DNA of 64,000 bases from Akkermansia sp. RCC_12PD (GTDB lineage: Bacteria; Verrucomicrobiota; Verrucomicrobiia; Verrucomicrobiales; Akkermansiaceae), in assembly GCF_036417355.1 (NCBI RefSeq), contig NZ_CP143889.1, positions 2,852,001 through 2,916,000 on the forward strand, written 5' to 3'. Below, piece after piece: positions 17,866-27,169 of this stretch. How positions within the stretch are numbered: position 1 is the first letter of the stretch; each line of letters starts with the position of its first letter. The notes beneath the pieces were generated by a model. That model worked only from the letters and a program-made list of their open reading frames with translations, did not search any database and was not told the DNA's origin. The position numbers were made by a program, and so were the translations under genes.

Positions 17866-17888
17866 AAAAAAACCGCCCGGAGGCGGTT
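17866..17888 (-). terminator. Intrinsic terminator of tRNA-Asp
   Basis: On the minus strand AACCGCC (17888-17882) pairs with GGCGGTT (17877-17871), followed by a run of Ts (A run 17866-17872 on +). It lies 18 bases past the tRNA end and upstream of pyrC. Confidence 0.85.
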
Positions 17889-17905
17889 GTTTCTGCAATG
17901 CAAGG

Positions 17906-17983
17906 TGGCGAAGCGGACGGGGCTCGAACCCGCGACCTCCAGCGTGACAGGCTGGCGCTCTAACCGAACTGAGCTACCGCTCC
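17906..17983 (-). tRNA. tRNA-Asp (anticodon GTC)
   Basis: A 78-base cloverleaf with encoded CCA. GGAGCGG pairs with CCGCTTC (one G-T pair); the anticodon arm CCAGC-CTGTCAC-GCTGG carries GTC; the T arm is GCGGG-TTCGAGC-CCCGT. Confidence 0.95.
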
Positions 17984-18177
17984 ATAACCTTGACTGCCGT
18001 CCCCTGCCTTGCGGTGAGGACGTGGGGTTTATATACGCCTGAAAATATTCTGACAAGAAAAAAAGTTTATTTTTGCAACCGGAAACGGTCGGCTGTGTTT
18101 ATCATTGAAGAGATTTATCATTTTAACTTTCTATTTATTTCAAAATAATAACAACTTCCCTGCATTATTTATTTTAG

Positions 18178-18208
18178 TTTGACAACTATTCACTGCATTT
18201 GACATAAA
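18178..18208 (+). promoter_or_regulatory. Candidate marR promoter with TTTGACA direct repeats
   Basis: TTTGACA occurs at 18178-18184 and again at 18198-18204, exactly 20 bases (two helical turns) apart, just before the marR start at 18215. The first copy contains a perfect -35 hexamer TTGACA with an ACATAA/CATAAA -10-like stretch at 18202-18208. The paired repeat could also be the site of autoregulation. Confidence 0.45.
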
Positions 18209-18214
18209 AGCCAT

Positions 18215-18685
18215 ATGATCCAACCTGCCATAGATATTACCACCTCCGTCCACAAGTTTGAAACCATTCTCTACCAGTTCAAAAGGGACAATCTGAACGA
18301 GGTGGACGAGAACCATTACCAGAAAATCATGGGGCTCTCCGTCCGCCAGATGAACGCCCTTGGGGCTCTCAACAGGCTCATGACCAACCGCCATGAGGGC
18401 ATACCGCTGAAGACGCTGGCCCACCACCTCCGCATGAGCGTTCCCTCCACGTCTCTGCTGGTGGACAGCATGGTGAAGAAAGGCCTGTTCGACCGCAAGG
18501 AAAACCCGCGCGACAGGCGTTCCCTCTGCATTCGCCTTTCCGAGGAGGGAGAATCCAGATTCCAGCTGCTTTACAACGGCATGAAGAAGCGCCTGGATTC
18601 CCTGTTCGGCATCCTTTCCGATCAGGACCAGGAAGATTTCTGCCGCATTGTGGACACCCTTTACACCCACGTTTATACCAAGTAA
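18215..18685 (+). CDS. MarR-family transcriptional regulator
   Basis: A 156-residue winged-helix protein. The DNA-binding core runs from about residue 45 to 115: LSVRQMNALGALNRL, then LKTLAHHLRMSVPSTSLLVDSMVKKGLFDR as the recognition region and NPRDRRSLCIRLSEEG as the wing, which is the MarR signature. Flanking helices form the dimer interface. It starts an operon with an RND pump (the next gene begins 7 bases after its stop), so by analogy with MarR/MexR-type systems it probably represses the pump and itself and is released by a ligand. The AT-rich 230 bases upstream hold the likely promoter. Confidence 0.9.
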   Translation: MIQPAIDITTSVHKFETILYQFKRDNLNEVDENHYQKIMGLSVRQMNALGALNRLMTNRHEGIPLKTLAHHLRMSVPSTSLLVDSMVKKGLFDRKENPRDRRSLCIRLSEEGESRFQLLYNGMKKRLDSLFGILSDQDQEDFCRIVDTLYTHVYTK

Positions 18686-18691
18686 TACCAT

Positions 18692-19825
18692 ATGAACACA
18701 CACACGCATGAACGGAAAATTCCGCTCCGCCTGCTGGCCGGCTCCGGACTGCTTTTCAGCCTCATGATGCCGGGTTACTCCCAGGGAATGCCGGGGGCTC
18801 CCGCCAAACCCAGTACCGTGCTCGTCCAGAAGGCCAGCACGATCGACAGCGCGGTGAACAAGAAATACATAGGCCAGGTGGAATCCATCGACCGGGTTAC
18901 CGTGCAGCCTCGCGTTTCCGGCAACATTGTGGCCACAAGGTTCCGGGAAGGGAACGTAGTCAAGCAAGGCGACCTCCTTTTTGAGATAGAAGACACGCGC
19001 TACAAGGCCGCCGTGGAAGAAGCCGAGGCCAAAAAAGCGCAGCTGGAAGCCAAGCTCCTTTACGCCAAGAACAGTTTTGAACGCTATAACAAGCTGCTCG
19101 CCTCCAAATCCGTCTCCATGGACACGGTGGAAAACGCCAAAAGCACCATGCACGCCCTGGAAGCGGAAATACAGTCAGCAGACGCCTCCATCATCGTGGC
19201 CAAGGATGACCTGAATTACACCAGAATCATGGCTCCCATCACGGGCCGCACGGGCAGGGTCACGTTTTCCACGGGCAACTACATCACCCCTACTTCCGGC
19301 TCCCTGGTGACCATCACAGGCATTGAGGAAGTATACGTGAAGTTCCCCATCAGCGAACGCGACTTCCTTTCCCTGTTCGGCACCCAGGATGACATGAAGA
19401 AGGAGGCCATCGTCACCCTGACCCTGGCCAATGGCAAGGCCTATGCCCATCCGGGCAAGGTGTTCATGACGGACAACACCGTCCAGACTACCACGGACAC
19501 GCTGAATGTCTGGGCCAAATTCCCCAACCAGGAGGATATGCTGACTCCCGGCGGCGTGGTGACCGTCAATCTCTCCAAGAAGAATGTGGACCGATTCCCG
19601 GCCGTGAACATCTCCTCCGTCATGCATGACGCCTACAAGAGCTATGTTTACGTCGTAAACGACCAGGGCGTGGTGGAACGCCGGGACGTCACGCTGGGCA
19701 ACACGGTCAACAACGAACAATGTTTCAGCTCCGGCGTCAAGGAAGGGGAAGTCATCATCATCGACGGCATGCACAAGGTGCGTCCCGGTGCCAAGGTGAA
19801 CCCCGTGTATTCCACTCAAAACTGA
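18692..19825 (+). CDS. RND efflux pump periplasmic adaptor (membrane fusion protein)
   Basis: A 377-residue AcrA/MexA-type adaptor. A signal peptide (around LLAGSGLLFSLMMPGYSQG) is present but no lipobox Cys. The lipoyl half-motifs flank a long alpha-hairpin: VTVQPRVSGNIVATRFREGN, hairpin residues ~110-170, then YTRIMAPITGRTGRVTFSTG. Beta-barrel and membrane-proximal domains follow. It bridges the inner-membrane pump to an outer-membrane channel. It lies between marR (6 bases) and the pump gene (7 bases), clearly one operon. No TolC-like channel gene is adjacent, so the channel must be encoded elsewhere. Confidence 0.93.
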   Translation: MNTHTHERKIPLRLLAGSGLLFSLMMPGYSQGMPGAPAKPSTVLVQKASTIDSAVNKKYIGQVESIDRVTVQPRVSGNIVATRFREGNVVKQGDLLFEIEDTRYKAAVEEAEAKKAQLEAKLLYAKNSFERYNKLLASKSVSMDTVENAKSTMHALEAEIQSADASIIVAKDDLNYTRIMAPITGRTGRVTFSTGNYITPTSGSLVTITGIEEVYVKFPISERDFLSLFGTQDDMKKEAIVTLTLANGKAYAHPGKVFMTDNTVQTTTDTLNVWAKFPNQEDMLTPGGVVTVNLSKKNVDRFPAVNISSVMHDAYKSYVYVVNDQGVVERRDVTLGNTVNNEQCFSSGVKEGEVIIIDGMHKVRPGAKVNPVYSTQN

Positions 19826-19832
19826 TATTTCC

Positions 19833-22800
19833 ATGATTGCGGACCTGTTTATCAAACGTCCCAAATTCGCCATTGTCATCGCCATCCTGATGGTGCTGGC
19901 CGGGCTGCTTTGCCTGGAAAAGCTGCCTGTGGCGGAATATCCGGAAATCGCCCCCACCAGCATCAATGTGCAGGCCACCTATACGGGAGCCAGCGCCCAG
20001 GTGGTGATGGAAACCCTGGCCTCCCCCATTGAGGAGGAACTCAACGGCCTGGAAAACCTGATCTATTTCTCCTCCAAGTCGGACAACACCGGCGGCTATT
20101 CCCTGTCCCTGACGTTCAAGAGCGGCACGGACTCGGACATCAACATGGTGAACGTCCAGAACGCACTCAAACGGGTGGAATACAAGCTGCCCAAGGAAGT
20201 GACGGACCAGGGCATCAAGATCAGGAAGCGTTCCTCGGACATCCTGGGCTTCTTCGCCTTCCGCTCCACCAACATGAGTTCCCTGGAGCTGAACAACTTC
20301 GTCAAATCCAGGGTGAAGGACGAAATCGCCCGCGTGCCGGGCATTTCCGCCATCAACCTGATGCCGGAAAAAAACTACAGCATGCGCATCTGGCTGGACG
20401 CCCTGCGTATGTCCGCCCTGAACATCACGCCCGATGACGTTTCCAACGCCATCAAGGCGCAGAATGTTCAGGCTGCCGCCGGTTCCATCGGTTCCGAAGG
20501 GGAAAACAACTTCATCCAATACAAGGTGAACGTTACCGGGCGCCTGAAGACGGTGGAAGAATTCAGCAAGATCATTGTCCGCACAGGTCAGGACGGCCAT
20601 GTCACCCGCCTGGACGACATCGCCAGAATCGAACTGGGTGCGGAAACCTATTCGGGCAGCAGCCGCAACAACGGGGAAGACTCCGTGAACATGGCCGTGT
20701 ATCGCCTTGACGACGCCAACGCCATGGAAGCCATGACCGGGGTGAAGGACGCCCTGCAGGAGCTTTCCAAGCGCTTCCCTCCCGGCGTTTCCTATGAGGT
20801 GAGCTACGACCCCACGCAGTATATTTCCGCCACCATGGCGGAAATCGTGGAAACGCTCGTCATCGCCCTCATCCTGGTGGTGGGCATCACCTACCTCTTC
20901 CTGCAGGACTGGCGCGCCACCCTCATTCCGGCCCTGGCCATTCCCGTTTCCCTGATCGGCACATTCGCCATCCTGTACCCGCTGGGTTTCTCCATCAACG
21001 TGCTGACCATGTTCGGCCTGATTCTGGTGATCGGCTCCCTGGTGGACGACGGGATCATCGTGGTGGAAAACACCATGCGCATTCTGGAGACGGAGGACCT
21101 GCCCCCGGAAGAGGCCACCAAAAAGAGCATGCACCAGATTACGGGCGCCATCATCGCCACCACGCTGGTAACGGTGGCCATTTACGTCCCCATCGCCTTC
21201 TTCGGCGGCATGGTGGGCAACATCTACATGCAGTTCTCCGTAACCATGTGCGTGGCACTCTGCCTTTCCGCCGTAAACTCCCTGACGCTCAGCCCCGCCC
21301 TGTGCGCTCTGCTGCTGAAGAACAGGAAGGGCAAGAAGCAGAAAAGGTTCAATCTTTTCCGGCCTTTCAACGCCACGCTGGAATGGGCTCGCCAGAGCTA
21401 CATCAAGTGCGCCGGCGTCATGGTGCGCCGCGCGTGGCTCACCCTGATTCTCCTGGCCGCAGTCTTCGCCGCCAACTGGAAACTGTTTGAAACCGTTCCC
21501 AAATCCTTCCTGCCCAAGGAAGACAAAGGCACCGTCTTTTGCGACATCCAGCTTGCGCCCGGCGCCACCCTGGGCCGTACGGAACAGGCCCTGCGCAGTG
21601 CGGAACAAAAGCTCATGGGCATCCCCGGCGTGCGCCAGGTTTCCTCCACCTCCGGCTTCAGCTTCATGGGTGGGAACGGGGAAAACCTGGGCATGTGCAT
21701 CGCCCAGCTTGATTCCTGGGACAAACGCAAGACTCCGGAACTCTCCGTGGATTCCATTATCCATCAGGCCTCCAACCTGTGCGATGAGATTCCCGCGGCC
21801 AAGGCCACCGTCTTCAGCCCGCCGGCCATCATGGGGCTAGGCCTGACCGGCGGCGTCTCCTTCATGCTCCAGGCCAGCGGGAATGAAACCCCAAAGGATC
21901 TGGAGCGTGAGCTGGAAAAACTGATCGACCAGATTGAAAAACTCCCGGGAGCCCTGTTCCCGCGCAGCTCCTATGAGGCGAACACGCCCCAGCTTTTCCT
22001 GAACATTGACCGTGAAAAGGCGCAGAGCATGCACGTGCCTGTCAACCGTATTTTCACCACGCTTCAGAGCAAGCTGGCCTCCATGTACATCAATGACTTC
22101 AACCTGATCGGCTACACGTTCAAGGTGAAAATGCAGTCCGCACCGGAGGACCGCACCACCATCAACGACATCATGAACACCTACATCCAGAACGATCAGG
22201 GCCAGATGGTGCCGCTCAGCTCCGTGGCCACCTTGTCGTACATGGTGGGGCCCCGCCAGATCGCGCGGTTCAACCAGCTCATGTCTGCGGAAGTGACCGT
22301 GCAGACTAGGCCGGGAACCAGCAGCGGGGACCTGATGAACCAGATTGAAGCCATTCCCCTGCCGGAAAACTACTCCATCACCTGGACGGACATGAGCTAC
22401 CAGGAGCGCCAGAACGACGGAAAGATCGTCCTGCTGATGGGCCTGGCCCTGCTCTTCGGCTACCTGTTCCTGGTAGCCCAGTATGAAAGCTGGACGGTTC
22501 CCATCTCCGTGATTGTCTCCGTATCCGTGGCTCTTCTGGGCGCCCTGCTCGGCTTGCTGATCTGCAACACGCCCCTGAGCATTTACGCCCAGCTCGGGCT
22601 GGTCATGCTCGTAGGCTTGGCCGGGAAGAACGCCATCCTGATGGTGGAGTTCTCCAAGGCGGAGCGCGAACACGGCGTCCCCATCCAGCAGGCGGCCCTG
22701 GAAGGAGCCCGGCAGCGTTTCCGCGCCGTGATGATGACGGCCATCTCCTTCATCATCGGTGTGTTCCCGATGGTGATCGCCTCCGGGGCGGGAGCGGAAA

Positions 22801-22943
22801 GCCGCAAGGCCATCGGCATCACCACCTTCTATGGAATGATCCTGGCCACAATCGTGGGCATTCTATTCATTCCGGCTCTGTATTCCATGTTCCAGCGCTA
22901 CCGGGAGTGGGTGAAAAACCTGTTCTCCGGCAAGGCCGGCTAA
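19833..22943 (+). CDS. RND multidrug efflux pump, inner-membrane permease (AcrB/HAE1 type)
   Basis: 1036 residues, full length for the HAE1 family, with twelve membrane segments and two large periplasmic loops. The N-terminus IADLFIKRPKFAIVIAILMV and SLVDDGIIVVENTMR (the proton-relay Asp pair of TM4) are present. GLAGKNAILMVEF in TM10 carries the matching Lys. The C-terminal TFYGMILATIVGILFIPALY is also typical. It exports hydrophobic or amphiphilic drugs, detergents or bile compounds using the proton gradient; the substrates here are unknown. It is the last gene of marR-adaptor-pump and is followed by a strong terminator. Confidence 0.95.
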   Translation: MIADLFIKRPKFAIVIAILMVLAGLLCLEKLPVAEYPEIAPTSINVQATYTGASAQVVMETLASPIEEELNGLENLIYFSSKSDNTGGYSLSLTFKSGTDSDINMVNVQNALKRVEYKLPKEVTDQGIKIRKRSSDILGFFAFRSTNMSSLELNNFVKSRVKDEIARVPGISAINLMPEKNYSMRIWLDALRMSALNITPDDVSNAIKAQNVQAAAGSIGSEGENNFIQYKVNVTGRLKTVEEFSKIIVRTGQDGHVTRLDDIARIELGAETYSGSSRNNGEDSVNMAVYRLDDANAMEAMTGVKDALQELSKRFPPGVSYEVSYDPTQYISATMAEIVETLVIALILVVGITYLFLQDWRATLIPALAIPVSLIGTFAILYPLGFSINVLTMFGLILVIGSLVDDGIIVVENTMRILETEDLPPEEATKKSMHQITGAIIATTLVTVAIYVPIAFFGGMVGNIYMQFSVTMCVALCLSAVNSLTLSPALCALLLKNRKGKKQKRFNLFRPFNATLEWARQSYIKCAGVMVRRAWLTLILLAAVFAANWKLFETVPKSFLPKEDKGTVFCDIQLAPGATLGRTEQALRSAEQKLMGIPGVRQVSSTSGFSFMGGNGENLGMCIAQLDSWDKRKTPELSVDSIIHQASNLCDEIPAAKATVFSPPAIMGLGLTGGVSFMLQASGNETPKDLERELEKLIDQIEKLPGALFPRSSYEANTPQLFLNIDREKAQSMHVPVNRIFTTLQSKLASMYINDFNLIGYTFKVKMQSAPEDRTTINDIMNTYIQNDQGQMVPLSSVATLSYMVGPRQIARFNQLMSAEVTVQTRPGTSSGDLMNQIEAIPLPENYSITWTDMSYQERQNDGKIVLLMGLALLFGYLFLVAQYESWTVPISVIVSVSVALLGALLGLLICNTPLSIYAQLGLVMLVGLAGKNAILMVEFSKAEREHGVPIQQAALEGARQRFRAVMMTAISFIIGVFPMVIASGAGAESRKAIGITTFYGMILATIVGILFIPALYSMFQRYREWVKNLFSGKAG

Positions 22944-22966
22944 TGGGTCTCCGGGATCTTCCATCC

Positions 22967-22998
22967 GGACGGAGCGGCTCATCCGCTCCGTCCTTTTT
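22967..22998 (+). terminator. Intrinsic terminator of the marR-RND operon
   Basis: A perfect 11-base stem GGACGGAGCGG (22967-22977) / CCGCTCCGTCC (22983-22993) with a 5-base loop is followed by TTTTT, 24 bases after the pump stop. Confidence 0.92.
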
Positions 22999-23163
22999 CA
23001 TTTCCGGAATTTGTAAATTCCACCATTTTCTTAAAAAGAAATAAAATCTGAAAATCAGCATGTTACGCAGAAAAAAATGGATCAGGTTTTCCCCGCTTCC
23101 CGAAGATAGACGCCGTTTTTTCTATCTTGCATGCCGGTCTGGTCCAATTATGATGCACCGTAC

Positions 23164-25497
23164 ATGAAACAAACTCCATTACTCCCTATCCTCCTTGCAT
23201 CGGCCGCCCTCCACGCCCAGGCAGTCCCGGCCCCCATGGAAGTGACCGCCCACGAGTCCGCAACCATCTGGACACAGGGCTACGGAGTCGGAAACGGCAG
23301 GCTGGGAGCCCTTTCCTATGGAGAATTCCCCAAGGAAATTCTCGTCCTCAATGAAGAAAGCATCTTTGCCAAGTCCAGCATTGTCCCCAGGGAGGGCGCG
23401 GCGGAAGGCCTGAAAGAGGCCAGGGAATTGTGCGCCCGCGGGGATTATAAAAAGGCGGACGAAACTTTCCGCAGCAAAGTCCTGTCAAACAAATCCTCCT
23501 CCGGCAGCTACCAGCAGGGCGGCCTGCTTGACGTCCAGTGGCAGGATCTGCCCCCTTCCACTTCTTTCTCCAGAAAGCTGGACATGAAACACGGGAAGGC
23601 CCAAATGGACGTACATTTTGCGGACGGGGCACTGAAAACGGAACTGGTCGCCGCTCCATATTCCGATTGCATCGCCTACCGCATGGCCTGCTCCCTTCCC
23701 AAGGGCTGCACCGTTACCCTCTCCCTGCGCCATCCGGATAAAAAATCAGAAATCACTCCAACCAGGGACGGATGGATTCTCAAAGGCCAGGGCCACAACG
23801 GAGGTACCCGCTTTGAAAATGCCGTCAGAGTGCAGGCCATCGAGGGACGCGTTTCCCTGGACGGCGGCATTCTCAGGATAGACAACTGCAAGGAACTGCT
23901 CGTCCTCTCCTCCACTAAAACCGACTACAACAGCCGGAAACCGGACAGCCCGCTGAAAAACGACCTGGGAACCCTCAACCGGAACATTCTGGACGCCGCT
24001 TCCAGGGCAGGATGGAAAAAGCTGGAACAGGAAACGGCCAAATACTTTTCCGAACGCATGATGCGCTGCCAGGTGGACATTGGAGACACGCCCGCCGAAA
24101 CCGCTCAAAAAACGACCCCCGAACGCCTCCAGCTGGTCAGGCAGGGAGGCAAGGACCCGGACCTGATTGAACAGCTTTTCCAGTTCGGCCGCTACTGCAT
24201 CATTGCCAACACGCGCCCAGGCGCGCTGCCCTGCGGCCTGCAAGGACTGTGGAACCCGGATCTCAACGCCGCCTGGAAAGGGTGCTTCTTCCTGAACATC
24301 AACTGCCAGATGAACCAGTGGCCGGCCGACGTGACCGGACTGGGGGAATACCACCGCCCCTTCCTTGAATTCGTGGTCAGCCTTCAGCCCACCGGTGAAA
24401 AATTCGCCCGCTTCCTGAAACTTGACGGCTTTTGTTTTGCCCACAACGTGGACTGCTGGAAGGAAACCTACTATGTCGGGAACGTACCCGAATACTCGGC
24501 CAGCCTGATGAACGGGGCATGGGCCTGCGCCCACCTGATGGACAGCTACCGCTTTACGGGGGACAAGGCGTTCCTGAAAAAATCCATTCCCATTCTGGAA
24601 TCCAACGCCCGGTTCATCATGTCCTGGTTCCAGAAAGACGGGAAAGGGCGCTATATCTCCGGTCCGGGAACTTCTCCGGAAAACATCTTCAGAGTCCTGG
24701 ACGAGACAGGAAAAAAAATCAACCTTTCCGTCTCCAACGGCTGTTCCCATGATCTCCTGCTCGGCAGGGAATCCCTGCGCAACTACATTGCCGCGTGCCG
24801 GGAACTCGGAATCAATACGCCAGTACTGGCAAAAGCCCTCCAGTTCCTGCCGCACATCCCCCAGCCGGCCATCGGGGAGGACGGCCGCATCCGGGAATGG
24901 CAGGAACCCTTTGAGGAAGTCCAGAAGGGGCATCGCCACATCAGCCACCTGTACGGCCTGTTCCCGGGAAATGAATGGGATGTGCTCAACACCCCTGAAT
25001 ACGCCGCCGCCGTCAAGAAATCCGTGGACTACCGCCGCAGCTTTACCGGAAAAAGCGGCATATGCACCGGCTGGAGCACCGCGTGGCTGATCAACATGTA
25101 CGCCACGCTCGGCTGCGGCAACGACGCGGAGGAACGCATCTACACGCAATTGAAAAAATACATCAGCCCCAACCTGTTCGACATGCACCCCCCTTACCAG
25201 ATCGACGGCAACTTCGGCATGACTTCCGGCCTGGCCCAATGTCTGATCCAGAGCCAGATTGAACAGCAAGGCTACCGTGTGATTATGCTCGCCCCGGCCC
25301 TGGCCGATTCATGGACGGAGGGTTCGGCCACGGGACTCCACGCTCGCGGAGGGCTTACGGTAGACCTGTCCTGGAAAGACGGGGGCATCAAGGCCACGGC
25401 CAAAGCCTCCCGTCCCGGCAAATTCCGTTTCATGCACCGGGGCAGGAAAAAAGATGTGGTCATGAAAGCAGGGGAAAGCATCAACATCTCCTTTTAA
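23164..25497 (+). CDS. Secreted alpha-L-fucosidase, GH95
   Basis: 777 residues from ATG 23164, which places the signal peptide (MKQTPLLPILLASAALHAQA) first; the frame is open 11 codons upstream. GH95 hallmarks in order: the N-terminal GYGVGNGRLGALSYG and LNEESIFAKSS, the catalytic-domain LPCGLQGLWNPDLNAAWKG, NINCQMNQWPADVTGL (family Asn residues that activate water), GHRHISHLYGLFPGNEWDV and QIDGNFGMTSGLAQCLIQSQ. The fold is an (alpha/alpha)6 barrel between beta domains. Known members are inverting enzymes that remove terminal Fuc-alpha-1,2-Gal, an H-antigen cap of mucin and milk glycans. It would uncap chains for the hexosaminidases and GH16 in this window. It appears to be transcribed alone. 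Confidence 0.93.
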   Translation: MKQTPLLPILLASAALHAQAVPAPMEVTAHESATIWTQGYGVGNGRLGALSYGEFPKEILVLNEESIFAKSSIVPREGAAEGLKEARELCARGDYKKADETFRSKVLSNKSSSGSYQQGGLLDVQWQDLPPSTSFSRKLDMKHGKAQMDVHFADGALKTELVAAPYSDCIAYRMACSLPKGCTVTLSLRHPDKKSEITPTRDGWILKGQGHNGGTRFENAVRVQAIEGRVSLDGGILRIDNCKELLVLSSTKTDYNSRKPDSPLKNDLGTLNRNILDAASRAGWKKLEQETAKYFSERMMRCQVDIGDTPAETAQKTTPERLQLVRQGGKDPDLIEQLFQFGRYCIIANTRPGALPCGLQGLWNPDLNAAWKGCFFLNINCQMNQWPADVTGLGEYHRPFLEFVVSLQPTGEKFARFLKLDGFCFAHNVDCWKETYYVGNVPEYSASLMNGAWACAHLMDSYRFTGDKAFLKKSIPILESNARFIMSWFQKDGKGRYISGPGTSPENIFRVLDETGKKINLSVSNGCSHDLLLGRESLRNYIAACRELGINTPVLAKALQFLPHIPQPAIGEDGRIREWQEPFEEVQKGHRHISHLYGLFPGNEWDVLNTPEYAAAVKKSVDYRRSFTGKSGICTGWSTAWLINMYATLGCGNDAEERIYTQLKKYISPNLFDMHPPYQIDGNFGMTSGLAQCLIQSQIEQQGYRVIMLAPALADSWTEGSATGLHARGGLTVDLSWKDGGIKATAKASRPGKFRFMHRGRKKDVVMKAGESINISF

Positions 25498-25521
25498 TTT
25501 CCCTGCACTTGAACACGGATA

Positions 25522-25578
25522 AAGGCGGCCATGCCTCTTTCATCCCGGCGTCCCGCTGCCGGCAGGTGTGGCCGCCTT
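25522..25578 (+). terminator. Possible terminator after the GH95 gene
   Basis: AAGGCGGCCA (25522-25531) is exactly complementary to TGGCCGCCTT (25569-25578), but the loop is 37 bases and no T run follows. It is a hairpin between convergent genes with only a possible role in termination. Confidence 0.35.
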
Positions 25579-25772
25579 CCATGCCGTGCCGAATGAAACG
25601 GGGGCGGACGGTCCGGAAGCTCCGGCCTTCGCACCGCCTCTTTAACAAGGCTCCGATTCCCCATCCACGGAATAAACGGCAAAAAAGGAACCGCCCTCTA
25701 CATGAAAGCAACGGGGAACCGACGCTTTTTTCCAAATCGCGCCTATACCGTGCAGGGAACCGGGGAATGCAC

Positions 25773-26282
25773 TTATTCCACCCGCACGGTCTGTTCAATC
25801 AATTGGTCCAAACGGGCTGCGGAAACGCCGCCCACCATTTCACGGAGTTTCATTCCTTCCAGATACAGAACCGTCAGCGGAACCGCCTCCAAATGGTACT
25901 TGCGTGCCAGCTCCGGATGCGCGTCCGCGTCAATCAACACGGCAAAGGCCTTCCCGTCCTGCGCCTCGGCATAGGATTTGACCGCCTGGACGTATTCCAT
26001 GGCCTGGGAACTCCACGGGGCGTAAAAGACAATCAGCACCCTGCGGCCGGAAAGTTCCGTCAACTGCCGCATATCCTCCCCCTTGTAAACCATCCATGCC
26101 GGCTCCTTCTTTTTGGGGGCGGAAGGCGGCAATACCTGCCTGGGAGGGTCAAAATTCCGCTCCAGCGGGCGCGGGGCGGGCTTCTTCTCCGCATAGCGGG
26201 AACGCCTGTCATTGGAATCGTCGCAACCGGCCAGTGCGGCCAGCAGCAGCCCGCTGATCACTATAAACGCTCCCTGCCTCAT
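25773..26282 (-). CDS. Thioredoxin-like lipoprotein lacking the CxxC cysteines
   Basis: 169 residues from ATG 26282. The signal peptide ends in the lipobox LAGC (Cys 20), so the protein is probably lipid-anchored at the inner or outer membrane. A Pro/Lys-rich linker (about residues 25-62) leads to a thioredoxin fold: VLIVFYAPWSSQAMEYVQAV, then FAVLIDADAHPELARKYHLE with the cis-Pro loop AVPLTVLY. The usual WCxxC is replaced by WSSQ, so it cannot do dithiol exchange and may bind proteins or peptides instead. A start 54 bases upstream is possible but spoils the signal peptide. It diverges from the YwaF-type gene with 114 bases between. Confidence 0.8.
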   Translation of the reverse strand: MRQGAFIVISGLLLAALAGCDDSNDRRSRYAEKKPAPRPLERNFDPPRQVLPPSAPKKKEPAWMVYKGEDMRQLTELSGRRVLIVFYAPWSSQAMEYVQAVKSYAEAQDGKAFAVLIDADAHPELARKYHLEAVPLTVLYLEGMKLREMVGGVSAARLDQLIEQTVRVE

Positions 26283-26396
26283 CACGGAGGCAAGTATGCC
26301 CGCGAAAGTCGAATTTGCAAGACTGAACCTTTCCATCCGAATTCCGCGTTTTCGCGGTTGCCTTGGCCGCCCCGTATCTGTTATGGTAGTTATTGA

Positions 26397-27116
26397 ATGA
26401 ACAGCTTGCCGCCACTGGAATTTGGAGGAGTGTCCCATTGGACGGCCCTGGCCGTTCTGCTGGTGGCGGGGCTGTGCATTGTGGAACTGGGGCAATCCTA
26501 CAAAAAATCCGTCAGAAACCGCACGGCGTTCTGGCTGGGGACCGCATGCCTGTTGAGCCTGGTTCCGGACCTGATCGCCCTGCTTGCCGACGAGCCGGAC
26601 AAATCCTGGGAGTGGATGCTGCCCCTTCACTTCTGCTCCGTGATGCAGGTGGCGTGCGCCCTGAGCCTCTGGATACCTTCCCGCATTCTGCGCTCCATCG
26701 TATACTACTGCGTGCTGTGCGCCACTCTTCAGGGGCTGGTGACGCCTTCCGTGGCCCACGACTTCCCTTCATGGACGTACTTTGCCTTCTTCCTTTCCCA
26801 CGGCGTTACGGTCATTGCAGCCCTTTACCTGCCCCTGGCCCTGCAATGGAAGCCGGCGCGGTGGGACTTCCTGTGGGCTCTGCTGTTCGCCAACCTGTAT
26901 CTGGCCGCGGTGCATCCCGTCAACAAATTCCTGGGCACCAATTACGGCTTCACGGTTTCCACTCCCGCCTCCGGGTCCGTGCTGGACCTGCTGGGGGCAT
27001 GGCCCTGGTACCTGCTGTGGATGCAAATTCCGGCCCTGATCCTGATGTACCTGCTCACACTGCCCTTCCGCCATTATCCCATGGGGCGCACGGGGGGAGC
27101 CCTGTTCCGGAGCTGA
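26397..27116 (+). CDS. TIGR02206/YwaF-family membrane protein
   Basis: A 239-residue integral membrane protein with about seven hydrophobic helices. The family features are WMLPLHFCSVMQVACALSLW, FLSHGVTVIAALYL and the conserved NKFLGTNYGF followed by WPWYLLWMQI. The TIGR02206 family has no established biochemical role. The next gene, GH16, starts 53 bases downstream on the same strand, and its frame is also open backwards through this gene, so the two are probably co-transcribed. The upstream 114 bases are shared with the divergent thioredoxin-like lipoprotein. Confidence 0.8.
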   Translation: MNSLPPLEFGGVSHWTALAVLLVAGLCIVELGQSYKKSVRNRTAFWLGTACLLSLVPDLIALLADEPDKSWEWMLPLHFCSVMQVACALSLWIPSRILRSIVYYCVLCATLQGLVTPSVAHDFPSWTYFAFFLSHGVTVIAALYLPLALQWKPARWDFLWALLFANLYLAAVHPVNKFLGTNYGFTVSTPASGSVLDLLGAWPWYLLWMQIPALILMYLLTLPFRHYPMGRTGGALFRS

Positions 27117-27169
27117 AAAACTTATGTGGAAAAAACATCCCCGCAAACTTGAACCGCCCAGCCTTCCAT

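Noticed and set aside
19758-21764. 668-codon open frame on the minus strand
   Set aside because: Antiparallel shadow of the RND pump gene; low-complexity His/Gly/Asp composition.
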